DNA from: Sphingobacterium cellulitidis
GTDB lineage: Bacteria > Bacteroidota > Bacteroidia > Sphingobacteriales > Sphingobacteriaceae
Direction of reading: 5' to 3'
DNA: 64,000 bases
Assembly: GCA_002245855.1 (NCBI GenBank)
Contig: NOUX01000012.1
Location: 1 to 64,000 of the forward strand
Shown here: in pieces, positions 36,973 through 46,229 of the stretch
Numbering within the stretch: position 1 is the stretch's first letter
Layout: each line of letters opens with the position of its first letter
Made by a program: the position numbers and the translations under genes
The notes under the pieces: model-generated
Told to the model about the DNA's origin: nothing
What the model saw: only the letters and a program-made list of their open reading frames with translations
The model's database searches: none

Positions 36973-37227
36973 TCAATCATCTACCACTATTCTGTACTGA
37001 AAATCGCACAAAGACAGCAAAGTATATATAATCGGGGGGGCAGATTGTTCTGCAATTAGTGCAACAGCCTGTTGCACTAATTCGCTATCATAAAACTGGA
37101 AGAATTTCTTTGCATTAAAAAGATTCATCCGTGATAACCCTTGCATATCGGGAAATTCCATCTTTAAATCTTTAGCAACACTCTCTACAAGCTTTCTACC
37201 CCATAAATTTTCCTTTTCACAGAGCAT
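36973..37227 (-). CDS. Short YhcG/DUF1016 N-terminal-domain protein (probably truncated)
   Basis: The 84-residue protein reads NLWGRKLVESVAKDLKMEFP, DMQGLSRMNLFNAKKFFQFY and DSELVQQAVALI, matching the helical DUF1016 N-terminal domain of YhcG-type PD-(D/E)XK proteins (their usual 'GWG..vi..La.DL...FP...GfS..NL..m..Fy'). Those proteins are about 340 residues; here the first part of the domain and the whole nuclease domain are missing. It may be a remnant, or a small DNA- or protein-binding unit kept on its own. It lies 31 bp after the XRE gene and 170 bp before the methylase. Confidence 0.6.
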   Translation of the reverse strand: MLCEKENLWGRKLVESVAKDLKMEFPDMQGLSRMNLFNAKKFFQFYDSELVQQAVALIAEQSAPPIIYTLLSLCDFQYRIVVDD

Positions 37228-37258
37228 TTTCCTTATTCCAACGCTTGAATAATCTCGT

Positions 37259-37672
37259 CTAATCTTTTGTTGAAATGTTTTGCTTTACAATTTCAAGTAA
37301 ATCTTTTCTGGCAGCGGCAAGTTGTCTTTCAAACATTTCAATAGTCTCTTTTAACGGATTGTGGATATTCTCCACATTTGCAGCTATATTTGAAGCAGAT
37401 ACACCACTGTTTTCGTAGAAATTATTTGTGTTATATAGAACTTTCTCTTCAGTAAAATCTCGTAAGCCTTCATAAGTAACACCTAAAGCTTCAGCGACCT
37501 CTTTAAACTTTTCATCTCCTATATTTTCCGATTGTTCTAATTTTGAGACAGCTTGTTTAGATATTTTCATCCTTTCAGCAAGGTCAGATTGTGTCCAACC
37601 TCTAAGTTTTCTTACCCGCTCTATCTTTCTACCTTTGTGAAGACTTAGCTTGTTAGTTATAATTTCAGACAT
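37259..37672 (-). CDS. XRE-family transcriptional regulator
   Basis: The 137-residue protein has a Cro/CI-type HTH (about residues 17-72, RKLRGWTQSDLAERMKISKQ and AVSKLEQSENIGDEKFKEVA) and a helical tail ending KETIEMFERQLAAARKDLLE. It resembles the regulator encoded just upstream (10 bp apart), in the HTH and in the PLKETIEMFERQL / PIEKVVELYERLL tail motif, so the two come from a duplication. It probably controls the restriction-type cassette in the manner of controller proteins. Confidence 0.85.
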   Translation of the reverse strand: MSEIITNKLSLHKGRKIERVRKLRGWTQSDLAERMKISKQAVSKLEQSENIGDEKFKEVAEALGVTYEGLRDFTEEKVLYNTNNFYENSGVSASNIAANVENIHNPLKETIEMFERQLAAARKDLLEIVKQNISTKD

Positions 37673-37682
37673 ATGATTTACC

Positions 37683-38075
37683 TTATTTTGTGTTTTGGGA
37701 TTTAAGAATTTCTATTTTTTCTCGCTCGCTCGTAAGGAGTCTTTCATATAGTTCTACAACTTTTTCTATTGGACTAAAGACTTGATGTATTCCATGCGAA
37801 TTTTCGGATATTTTATTGTTCTCAACTTTGTTTTCAATACTATAGAACGCTTGATTTTCATTGAATTCTTTTATTACTTCTGGTGTAACGTTGAATATCT
37901 GTGCGACCTGAATAATGATCTGATCATCTACCGAGTCAGAATTTTCAATAAGTGAATATTCTGCTTGGGTTATTCCAAGTTCAATAGCTACTGCTTCTTG
38001 CTTAAGTCCTTTTAGATTTCTTATAAATTTAATATTCGGACCTATTCTGACTGTTTTTTCCATAATATAAGACAA
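37683..38075 (-). CDS. XRE-family transcriptional regulator, paralogue
   Basis: The 130-residue protein has a Cro/CI-type HTH (about residues 12-66, NLKGLKQEAVAIELGITQAE and YSLIENSDSVDDQIIIQVAQ) and a helical tail (SPIEKVVELYERLLTSEREK). It is the first gene of the minus-strand series. The pair of similar regulators could form heterodimers or set a delay between methylase and nuclease expression; this is inference. The 280-bp gap upstream, shared with the divergent TlpA gene, should hold the promoter. Confidence 0.85.
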   Translation of the reverse strand: MSYIMEKTVRIGPNIKFIRNLKGLKQEAVAIELGITQAEYSLIENSDSVDDQIIIQVAQIFNVTPEVIKEFNENQAFYSIENKVENNKISENSHGIHQVFSPIEKVVELYERLLTSEREKIEILKSQNTK

Positions 38076-38363
38076 ATTATAGATTCAAATATACATAAAA
38101 GTCAACCCTAAACAAATAAAAATCAACCTATTTTTTTCTTTTTTATATTTTGGAGTTCATTACTTTGTATTATCCATATTGAACTAAAATATGAAGAAAC
38201 AGTTGTACAAAAATATTATCAGAAGTCCAGATTGATAACTTTGTTATTATGTCCTAATCTGTAATGCTTAATTATCCACTGATTTTAGTTCCGTTAACCC
38301 TAAGGCACGATTAAGACCAACTTCTCCTAACCCAATTTTTCAATGACTTAGACTTTGAATATT

Positions 38364-39074
38364 ATGACGTTTTTATACGCAATGGCCACGCTTTGGCCTA
38401 AATTAAAGCGAATATATATTACACTCTTTTCATTTAACAAGATATTCCTGTCTACCACACAAGGGTATAAACTGGTGTATGCCCGGCAGGCATTTTTAGC
38501 AATGCTTTTTTGTTTCGTATTGTTTAGTTATGGCCATGCACAGTCTCCCGAAAACCGGGGGGCTGATACTGGGCTAAATGATGTTAGACCTCTAAAGATT
38601 GGCGATAAACTACCTGAAACCTTTTGGCAGCAAGAGCATACCATTTACATTAACGGACAAACCAATAAACAGACTTTAGAGCAATACAGAGGCAATCTAC
38701 TCATCTTGGATTTTTGGGCAAGTTGGTGCGGCCCATGCCTCAAAAAATTTGCTTTCGCCGATAGTATAAATCGCATTTTCGCTGACCAAGTTGCTGTGGT
38801 ACTTGTCAATGCAGACAATACCGGAGATGATGAGGAAAAGATAATAGGTAAGATGCGAGAAATGGGAAGCGGGTTAAATACCATTATGAAAGATGACACA
38901 CTTTGGAAACTATTCCAACACTCCATTATACCCCACTACGTGTGGATCGAAAATGGACAATACCGAGCAGCCACAGGCGCAGAAATGTTTGACCTGCATA
39001 ACATAGAGGTCTCCATTAAAAGGCGCTACAAACTAAACGAAACCATCCGCAGACGTAACACAAGCAACCAATGA
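38364..39074 (+). CDS. TlpA-like thioredoxin-fold protein
   Basis: The 236-residue exported protein has a hydrophobic segment (QAFLAMLFCFVLFSYGHAQS, about residues 42-62) acting as signal peptide or anchor, then a thioredoxin fold: LLILDFWASWCGPC with the CxxC near residues 122-125 and the cis-Pro loop IIPHYVWIENG. It should reduce or isomerise disulfides in the periplasm. ATG 38364 is chosen over the upstream TTG 38355. The N terminus before the signal is longer than usual, and a later Met could be the start. Its TGA overlaps the ATG of the SusC gene (ATGA), so the three genes form one unit. Confidence 0.82.
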   Translation: MTFLYAMATLWPKLKRIYITLFSFNKIFLSTTQGYKLVYARQAFLAMLFCFVLFSYGHAQSPENRGADTGLNDVRPLKIGDKLPETFWQQEHTIYINGQTNKQTLEQYRGNLLILDFWASWCGPCLKKFAFADSINRIFADQVAVVLVNADNTGDDEEKIIGKMREMGSGLNTIMKDDTLWKLFQHSIIPHYVWIENGQYRAATGAEMFDLHNIEVSIKRRYKLNETIRRRNTSNQ

Positions 39075-42000
39075 AAAAAATATTTTTTATGATAGCGGTA
39101 TTATTTAGCATAGCTGCTGTTGCCTATAGCCAACAGAGGGGTTTTAGAGTAGTTGATGGGGATAGCAAAAAGGGAATTATCGCTGTTGTTTCTGTTGGAA
39201 ACAACAATTTACCGACGGACAGCAATGGTTATTTTAAGCTCTCAATCGTAAATCGACCTGTAAAACTTAGGATACAGGCCTTGAATTATATCCCTCTAGA
39301 TACTGTCCTAAATGACTATAACGGTTCTGTTACCTTCTATTTAAAACCGGTGGTAAAAGAAATTGAGGAAGTGGTCATCAGTACGGGATACCAGAAGATC
39401 AAGCAGGAGCAACTAACCGGATCGGTACAGTATATCGGATCCCACGTGCTCGAGAATCAGGTGAGCACAGACGTACTATCTAGGCTGGAGGCTATTTCCA
39501 GCGGACTTAGCGTAGACCGTAGTACAGCACAGGGACGTATTACCATTAGAGGGCTGAGCAGCATCAATGGCCCCAAGGATGTATTGATAGTTGTGGATAA
39601 TTTTCCCTATGATGGAAATCTCGGAAACATCAACCCAAATGATGTTGAAAGTATTACCCTGCTGAAAGATGCCGCAGCAAGTTCTATATGGGGAAGTAAG
39701 GCTGGCAATGGTGTAATTGTGATCACGACCAAAAAAGGTCAATTCAATCAAGATCTGCAAATACAGAGTAGTATTAATAATAATGTCATTAGTAAGCCTG
39801 ATCTATATCGTCTCCAAAGCATGAGCTCATCAGACTATATAGACGTCGAAAGCTTTCTGTTTTCACAAGGATATTATCAATCTGCTTACGATGATCCCGC
39901 TAAGCCGGGGTTAACGCCCGTAATAGAAACACTCTACAATACAGAACTGAGCTCAAGTGAAAAAAAGGATCTTCTGGATCGATGGCGTCATCTGGATGTG
40001 AGAGATGAGTTCAAGAGCAAGGTTTATGGAGTGGGGCTGAACCAGCAGTACAACCTACAGGCCAATGGAGGCAACAGGCGCTATAACTGGTTAGCGACAG
40101 CGGGATACGACCGAAACAGGGATAATCTGGATGCATTGTACGCTAGGTTGACCTTACGTTATGCTTTGGAAATCAATTTGGCAAAAAACCTAAGCGTGGA
40201 CATGAATATTACCCATGCTAATGCACAAAGCAAAAGCGGCAAGCAGGGTTATACCGAGATCACGGCGTTAAATGGCACACTCTATCCTTATGCACAACTA
40301 ACAGACGAAGATGGTAATGCAATGCCTTTGGTACAGAACTATCGGCTAAGCTACCTGAGCACATTGGATGGAAGACTGGCTGATTGGAAATATTATCCGC
40401 TCACGGACTATCTCTTTAACAAGGACGAGATAAATCTTAATAATACAGGGATAAATGTAGGAATGAATTATCGGTATGCAGGTTTTGATGTTCAAGCGCT
40501 CTATCGTATGGAAAGACAGCAGACCACTAATGAAAATATCTATGATGCCCAGAGTTATTTTGCAAGGGATATCGTGAACAGTTTTGCTCAGCCGGCCGAT
40601 GATGGCTCTATCAGTTACTTGGTTCCACAGGGTGGTATAATGGATGTACAGAACGGATATCTGCTGGCGAACAACTTAAGGCTTCAACTGAACTATGACA
40701 AACGCTTCGGGTCACATCACTTTAACGCACTTGCCGGTGCTGAGCGTCGTTCTCTACGCAATGAAAGCAACAGCTACCGCTATTTTGGACTGGAAACGAA
40801 TACCCTAAATACAGGTCTAGTTGATCTGACAAAGCGGTATCCGCACTACATCACCGGCAGCAACAGCTTTATACCTGGCAGGCAAAGCCTGGGGCTGACT
40901 CGGAACAATTTTGTGAGTTTTTATGGCAATGCTAGCTATAGTTACAGAGATACTTATTTTATTTATGCCAGTGCCCGTCGCGATGCATCGAATCTGTTCG
41001 GGGTGAGTACAAACAATAAATGGAAGCCATTATGGAGCGTGGGTTTGGCTTGGAATGTCGACAACGATCTGCCTTGGCTAAAATCAAGCGCGTCTCTGAA
41101 ACTTAGGGCGAGTTATGGATTTAGCGGCAATGCAGACCCATCACGTACCGGCCTCACTACCATTACCTACAATACTGTATCACCTTTTACCCAAAGCAAC
41201 TTTGCCTCGATTACACGCTTTTATAATCCCGATCTACGTTGGGAGACTGTTGGCACACTTAATATAGGTGCTGATTTTGGTCTCTTTGACAGGCGCATCA
41301 GCGTAAGCTTTGACTATTACCGAAAAAGGGCCACGGATCTGTTCGGCTTTTATCCTATTGACTACACAAGTGGTGTGGGGCCGACCATGGTAAGGAATAT
41401 TGCATCGATGGAGGGGCATGGCATCGATCTGAGACTTGAGAGCCGTAACCTTGTGGGAAATGGCCTCCAATGGGGTACCATCATAAATTTCAGCACCAAT
41501 CGGGACAAGGTAACGGATTATTATGACGTCTCAACGAAAGGCGGAGACTATATAGGGACCGGAACAATTACCGGCTTGGTGGGCAAACCGGTTTACTCGG
41601 TCTTTTCGTACCGATATGGAGGACTGGATCAGCAGGGAAATCCGTTAGGTTATCTCAACAACGATTTGTCTACGGATTACGTGGAGCTCACGGGGAACGG
41701 CAGTAGTCTGACGGACTTGCGATATCACGGCTCCGCACTGCCTACAGTATTTGGAAATTTTACCAATCGGTTAAGCTACAACAGGTTGAGTCTGGAAGTC
41801 GCACTTGCCTATAAGTTTGGTTATTACTTCAGACGCAGCAGTATACAGTATACTAATTTGGTGGGCAGCGGACGCGGTCATTCGGACTATTCTCTGCGCT
41901 GGCAAAATACGGGAGATGAGATGCATACTAATGTACCTTCATTCCAATACCCGGTTAATGATAGTCGGAGTTTGTTCTATCAACTTTCGGAAGTACTGGT

Positions 42001-42217
42001 GGAGCCGGCAGACCACTTACGCCTACAATATGTTTCCCTAAGCTACCAATTGGAAAACAAATTCAAGAATTTAGGTATCCGAGATATGCGCATCATGCTA
42101 AACGCAAGCAATTTGGGTTTGTTGTGGACGTCCAATAAGAAAGATCTCGATCCCGATTATGACAATGTACTGCAGCCATCAAAAGCGTACGCGCTGGCAC
42201 TTCAATTTAAATTTTAG
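39071..42217 (+). CDS. SusC/RagA-family TonB-linked outer-membrane transporter (no STN domain)
   Basis: The 1048-residue protein has a signal peptide ending AYSQ, a carboxypeptidase-regulatory-like domain (about residues 25-100), the plug with VVISTGYQKIKQEQLTGSVQ and KDAAASSIWGSKAGNGVIVI, and a barrel ending ALQFKF. Without an STN domain it cannot signal to a FecR protein, so control must come from elsewhere, perhaps the AraC protein encoded at 44957. Translation is coupled to the TlpA gene by an ATGA overlap. It is carried on the mobile island. Substrate unknown. Confidence 0.92.
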   Translation: MKKIFFMIAVLFSIAAVAYSQQRGFRVVDGDSKKGIIAVVSVGNNNLPTDSNGYFKLSIVNRPVKLRIQALNYIPLDTVLNDYNGSVTFYLKPVVKEIEEVVISTGYQKIKQEQLTGSVQYIGSHVLENQVSTDVLSRLEAISSGLSVDRSTAQGRITIRGLSSINGPKDVLIVVDNFPYDGNLGNINPNDVESITLLKDAAASSIWGSKAGNGVIVITTKKGQFNQDLQIQSSINNNVISKPDLYRLQSMSSSDYIDVESFLFSQGYYQSAYDDPAKPGLTPVIETLYNTELSSSEKKDLLDRWRHLDVRDEFKSKVYGVGLNQQYNLQANGGNRRYNWLATAGYDRNRDNLDALYARLTLRYALEINLAKNLSVDMNITHANAQSKSGKQGYTEITALNGTLYPYAQLTDEDGNAMPLVQNYRLSYLSTLDGRLADWKYYPLTDYLFNKDEINLNNTGINVGMNYRYAGFDVQALYRMERQQTTNENIYDAQSYFARDIVNSFAQPADDGSISYLVPQGGIMDVQNGYLLANNLRLQLNYDKRFGSHHFNALAGAERRSLRNESNSYRYFGLETNTLNTGLVDLTKRYPHYITGSNSFIPGRQSLGLTRNNFVSFYGNASYSYRDTYFIYASARRDASNLFGVSTNNKWKPLWSVGLAWNVDNDLPWLKSSASLKLRASYGFSGNADPSRTGLTTITYNTVSPFTQSNFASITRFYNPDLRWETVGTLNIGADFGLFDRRISVSFDYYRKRATDLFGFYPIDYTSGVGPTMVRNIASMEGHGIDLRLESRNLVGNGLQWGTIINFSTNRDKVTDYYDVSTKGGDYIGTGTITGLVGKPVYSVFSYRYGGLDQQGNPLGYLNNDLSTDYVELTGNGSSLTDLRYHGSALPTVFGNFTNRLSYNRLSLEVALAYKFGYYFRRSSIQYTNLVGSGRGHSDYSLRWQNTGDEMHTNVPSFQYPVNDSRSLFYQLSEVLVEPADHLRLQYVSLSYQLENKFKNLGIRDMRIMLNASNLGLLWTSNKKDLDPDYDNVLQPSKAYALALQFKF

Positions 42218-42221
42218 ATAT

Positions 42222-43574
42222 ATGAACAATAGAATAAAGTATTTTGCTGCCACTTTGGTCATAATAGCCATGACAGGCTGTGAAAAGTTTCTGGAGGAAA
42301 AGCCTGATCAGAAACTTGCTACAATAACCACTATCAGGGACATGCAGGCCGTATTGGACGATTATGCTACGCTTAACTATACCGACCCGGCAATGGGTGA
42401 GGTGTGTGGTGACAACTACTATATGACCGATGTTGTTTTTAACGCACGTGACGAGTACGATAGAAATCTATATGTTTGGGCATCTGCAAATATATTTAAG
42501 CCACAATACAATGCTTGGACAAACATCTATGCGCAGGTTAATGTGGCCAATAACATTCTGCAAGCTGTCGCGGATAATTCTACTATCATCAACGACAATG
42601 ATGCTCTTGCAGGAATTTCGGCTCAGGCGTATTTTTTCAGGGGCAGGGCTTTTTTCAATGCACTTGGGGTTTGGAGCATGCCATATAACACGGCTACGGC
42701 CGAAACATTGCCCGGTATCCCTCTTCGGTTGAATGCCGATTTCAACGAGCCATCTACCCGTCAGAGTATCGCCGATGGTTATGATCAGGTGCTTGCCGAT
42801 CTGAAGAAGAGCGCTCAGTTTTTACCGGATGTTGTTCCTTCCCCTACCAGACCTTCTAAGGCTGCGGCTTATGGAATGCTGTCCCGTGTATATCTGCAAA
42901 TGAGGAATTATATTGCAGCAGGGGAATATGCAGATAGTTGTTTACGGTTCCAGCAGCGTCTATTGGATTACAATACACTTACAATCACTGTCAATTTCCC
43001 GTTGCCTCATCTAAACGAGGAGGTGATCTTCGAGAGCAGGGTGGCAACGGCAGGACCTATTGTACAGAGTAGGGCACTCATTAATCCTGTGCTATATGAT
43101 ATGTACCATACAGATGACTTACGTAAGTTGGCATTTTTTCGCGCCAGCGGCACTTCCTATATTTTTAAAGGTAGTTATCAGGCTGGAGCGACTCTGTTCA
43201 ATGGTATTACTACGGCCGAAATGCTGCTGACACGAGCCGAATGCAAAGCAAGGGATGGAAAGGTTAATGAAGCCTTAGATGATCTTAACCTTCTTTTGCA
43301 GTATAGGTATCGTACAGGTACATTTGTTCCGACACTGGCAACTTCATCCCTCGAAGCGTTGGAAATAATTAAAGACGAGCGACGGAAAGAATTGGCATTC
43401 AGAAGTATGAGATGGCTGGATATTAAACGTTATAATGAGGAGGGGGATGGCATTACGCTCAGCAGGACCATAGATGGAAAGGTCTATAAACTTGAGCCAC
43501 AGAGCAAGGGTTATGCTCTGCCAATCCCAGAGGATGTAATTGCGCTTAGTGGCATGCAGCAAAATGAACGCTGA
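42222..43574 (+). CDS. SusD/RagB-family nutrient-binding lipoprotein
   Basis: The 450-residue protein has a lipobox (AMTGCEKF, Cys about 19), the start CEKFLEEKPDQKLATITTIR, TPR-like helices (AQAYFFRGRAFFNALGVWSM) and the C-terminal ERRKELAFRSMRWLDIKRY block, ending ALPIPEDVIALSGMQQNER. It is the lid partner of the SusC protein; the gene starts 4 bp after it. It is shorter than most SusD proteins (about 450 against 500-550). Confidence 0.9.
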   Translation: MNNRIKYFAATLVIIAMTGCEKFLEEKPDQKLATITTIRDMQAVLDDYATLNYTDPAMGEVCGDNYYMTDVVFNARDEYDRNLYVWASANIFKPQYNAWTNIYAQVNVANNILQAVADNSTIINDNDALAGISAQAYFFRGRAFFNALGVWSMPYNTATAETLPGIPLRLNADFNEPSTRQSIADGYDQVLADLKKSAQFLPDVVPSPTRPSKAAAYGMLSRVYLQMRNYIAAGEYADSCLRFQQRLLDYNTLTITVNFPLPHLNEEVIFESRVATAGPIVQSRALINPVLYDMYHTDDLRKLAFFRASGTSYIFKGSYQAGATLFNGITTAEMLLTRAECKARDGKVNEALDDLNLLLQYRYRTGTFVPTLATSSLEALEIIKDERRKELAFRSMRWLDIKRYNEEGDGITLSRTIDGKVYKLEPQSKGYALPIPEDVIALSGMQQNER

Positions 43575-43606
43575 TAAATCTATTGCCAAGAAATTACACG
43601 ATTAAA

Positions 43607-43633
43607 GTGGTGTCCAAAAAATACGGACACCAC
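43607..43633 (+). terminator. Rho-independent terminator of the TlpA-SusC-SusD operon
   Basis: GTGGTGTCC and GGACACCAC form a perfect 9-bp stem with a 9-base loop, 32 bp after the susD stop, followed by AATTTTT. Confidence 0.8.
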
Positions 43634-43721
43634 AATTTTTCTACATATCACAACATCGCTTTAAGTACATGCTTAGAGTTAAACCTCTCTCTTTTTAGAA
43701 AGCCCAACCAAAAAAGCACTT

Positions 43722-44054
43722 TTAGTTTGATTTGGTATGTAAAGCGGCAGCCGTCACAGCAGCCTCATTAGGAAAGTTGGTTGACAAATATGTGTTTAGT
43801 TTTGCTTGGGTATCTATACTTTCGTCAACCTGTATTACACAAGGCATTTCCTCCCCATCATCACAACCGGGTGCGCTGGGATTAGTAATTTGAGTATAAT
43901 TAAACCCAGATCTGGCACCGACTTGGGTGTTGAGATCATATCTCCAATATGTAAAAGTTGCTTTTTTTGCTTTAAAAGCACTTACACTAAACATAAGGCC
44001 GAACGCTAATCCAAGCGCTAAAAGGCCAAACATTAATTTCTTTAGATTTTTCAC
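43722..44054 (-). CDS. Short exported protein (DUF6520-like)
   Basis: The 110-residue protein has a clear signal peptide (MKNLKKLMFGLLALGLAFGL, cleavage after VSAFK) and a small secreted part with two Cys (APGCDDGEEMPC) and aromatic residues (ATFTYWRYDLNT). This is the pattern of the short DUF6520-type exported proteins that Bacteroidota encode beside SusC/SusD or peptide-related genes. It converges with the SusCD operon. It could be a secreted peptide handled by that system, which is inference. Function unknown. Confidence 0.65.
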   Translation of the reverse strand: MKNLKKLMFGLLALGLAFGLMFSVSAFKAKKATFTYWRYDLNTQVGARSGFNYTQITNPSAPGCDDGEEMPCVIQVDESIDTQAKLNTYLSTNFPNEAAVTAAALHTKSN

Positions 44055-44956
44055 GTTATTGATCTTAAGAGTTAGATTTTATAGTAACGAAGACAAAGGA
44101 AAACTTTATTTTCACATACTATTTTTTAGGGTTGTCTTTTAGCAGACCTCGCTGAAAACCATTGTATACAGATACGTTGGCTTTCATTTCCCGGATAGTT
44201 CTTGCGGCTATCCGGGTATATCGTAAATACCGTAAATTTACGTGGGTAGACAATTCTTCTAGAAACTCTCTTCCGGGCTAAGGCAATCCGACAAGGTGAT
44301 TTTTCCTGTTTGATGACTTTCATCACCAAGGTAATGACCATGGATATCCGCAAGAACAGGACATGCAGCTCCATCCATAGGGATCGGTACAGTTTCTCCA
44401 TTCGATGGGGGAAACCTGTCTTTTTTTCTTTCGCTATGCCTTTACTGTCCATTGCATCCATGTTTTTTCTGTAACTATTTGTTCTCAACTGCCAGAAAGA
44501 GCCCTCATGTCAAATCTGAATTTTCAATTGTTGCCATGAGGGGGTTAACCGCTGTCCATTTGCCTACTGCTCAGCAGGGCGGCCTCGGCCCCACCTGCCC
44601 GATTGGGCTTGTCTGCACTTTATCGATGTAACCCTCGTCCCTGTGTTCCGACATCCGTGTTCGGATCCTTAGCGTACCGGCGGATATAAATAGCTGGTCT
44701 CACTGCCTTTTGCTACCCTGTCTGGAACTCTGCCATCGGGAAAGATGGTGTGAAGCCCGATACGCCTGCCATATCTTGAATCTCTCGGAGGAGAAAAATT
44801 GTTCAAGCTTACGTAACAAAGTTCAACATCGTTTCTGGAATGCAGGTGTCAAAAAACAGAGGAAATTTGGCTGTTTTTGGTAAAAAAGTGATGTAAAAAG
44901 TAAGTTTTTTGACACTTGGGAAGTTATTGTAGCCTAAAAACAGCTATAAAAATGCC
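44055..44956. other. About 900 bp without a convincing gene
   Basis: The only long frame (44126-44488, minus) encodes a basic, Arg/Lys-rich sequence with one hydrophobic stretch (LHVLFLRISMVITLVMKVI) and no family signature; it may be a shadow or a remnant. A hairpin CCCTCATG/CATGAGGG spans 44505-44545. The middle part is G+C-rich and looks non-coding. Confidence 0.4.
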
Positions 44957-45919
44957 CTAAAGACACTCTGAAGGTGGAAATCCAAATGTTTTGATGAACT
45001 GTGTTCTAAAACTCCTGAAATTGTGGTATCCAACCAATATACTGACTTCAGTTGGAGCTCTTTTCTCGATCTCCAAAAGCCGTTTCGCATTCTGCATACG
45101 GAGATTTATCAAGTATCTGTGAGGCGTTACTGCGAACTCATCTTTAAAGGTGTCGATCAGCGTCCTTTCAGTGATGTAAAATTTATCCATCAATACTTTA
45201 TTTGTCAGATCAGGATCCATGTAATTTTGATCCATATACTCTTTTATAAGATAGGCGCGGGCAGTCATTTTTTGCTCAACGGCCATCTGATAATGATACA
45301 GCACTCTTTTTGAATCGCGCAACAGGGCGGCTTCAAGATCCTTTTCCTTTATCTCTGTCCTTCCAAGAAGCTTATCGAGACTTCGCTCCATCCCCTTTTC
45401 TATCCGGCAGGACGGCATGTGCCCGAATGGCAGGTTATCTTGTCCCATTTGATCTAGGAATGGCTCCAGTCTTGGATAATTCCCGATGTTCTTTGTCACC
45501 CACTCATTTCTGGGGATGATATAGCAGAGGCGGTGTCTTCCAGCCGGTAAGGTGAACGAATACAGTCCTTGGCGGTTGTATGTAGCATAGCAGACGTCTC
45601 CTTTTGCTTCGGCAATGTATTCTCCATCGTGTTGATGGAATAGGATATTCCCTTCGAACATCATAAAAAGAAATAGGCTGGTATCCTCCATCAGGTAATC
45701 TGCCTGCAGGTCGGAGTGTATATCAACCTCGATTACTTCAAGAAAGAAAAGGAAATGGCTGTAATACTGGCTGATGATTATACCTTCTTTGACATCTATT
45801 CGTTCTGCCTTCGCATAAGGCAAATAGTGCCTAGTCCACCGGGGTACGTTTCCAGTGATGTCTGTCACAACGGTGTGTGATCTGAACATATATTTTACGG
45901 TCCTGCGCATGGTTCGCAA
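44957..45919 (-). CDS. AraC-family transcriptional regulator
   Basis: The 320-residue protein has an N-terminal sensing part (about residues 1-210, cupin-like strands such as LFMMFEGNILFHQHDGEYIA) and a C-terminal AraC DNA-binding domain (about 225-320): VLMDKFYITERTLIDTFKDE (first HTH) and VSILVGYHNFRSFRTQFIKT with FGFPPSE (second HTH and the family end). It probably regulates island cargo, with the SusCD operon or the neighbouring exported protein as obvious candidates. Confidence 0.9.
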   Translation of the reverse strand: MRTMRRTVKYMFRSHTVVTDITGNVPRWTRHYLPYAKAERIDVKEGIIISQYYSHFLFFLEVIEVDIHSDLQADYLMEDTSLFLFMMFEGNILFHQHDGEYIAEAKGDVCYATYNRQGLYSFTLPAGRHRLCYIIPRNEWVTKNIGNYPRLEPFLDQMGQDNLPFGHMPSCRIEKGMERSLDKLLGRTEIKEKDLEAALLRDSKRVLYHYQMAVEQKMTARAYLIKEYMDQNYMDPDLTNKVLMDKFYITERTLIDTFKDEFAVTPHRYLINLRMQNAKRLLEIEKRAPTEVSILVGYHNFRSFRTQFIKTFGFPPSECL

Positions 45920-46229
45920 GCTTTTTCATACAAGAATAAATGCCTTGAAATGTGATCTTCATATTAATCTACTATCAAAGTTACGATTTGAGACGCTTAA
46001 ATGAAACCTCATGGTTTATAAATCACTAGGCTAACCTGCCAATAAAGGTTATTTTAAAGTTTTTTCGATGAACCGAGGTTCTTCCGCAATATACTTGTAC
46101 CCGTTCCCGATTATGAAAATATATGTACGCAGATTTCACTTGAATGAATGATTTTTAAAATTATACTGTTGTATCTCCAGTATAATTTAATCAGCTTTGT
46201 ATGGAAAAGACAGCATACCAATTTTTACA

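Noticed and set aside
44126..44488. 120-residue minus-strand frame with one hydrophobic stretch
   Set aside because: No recognisable signal peptide start or family; the composition is that of random basic sequence. Kept only as a remark in the region entry.
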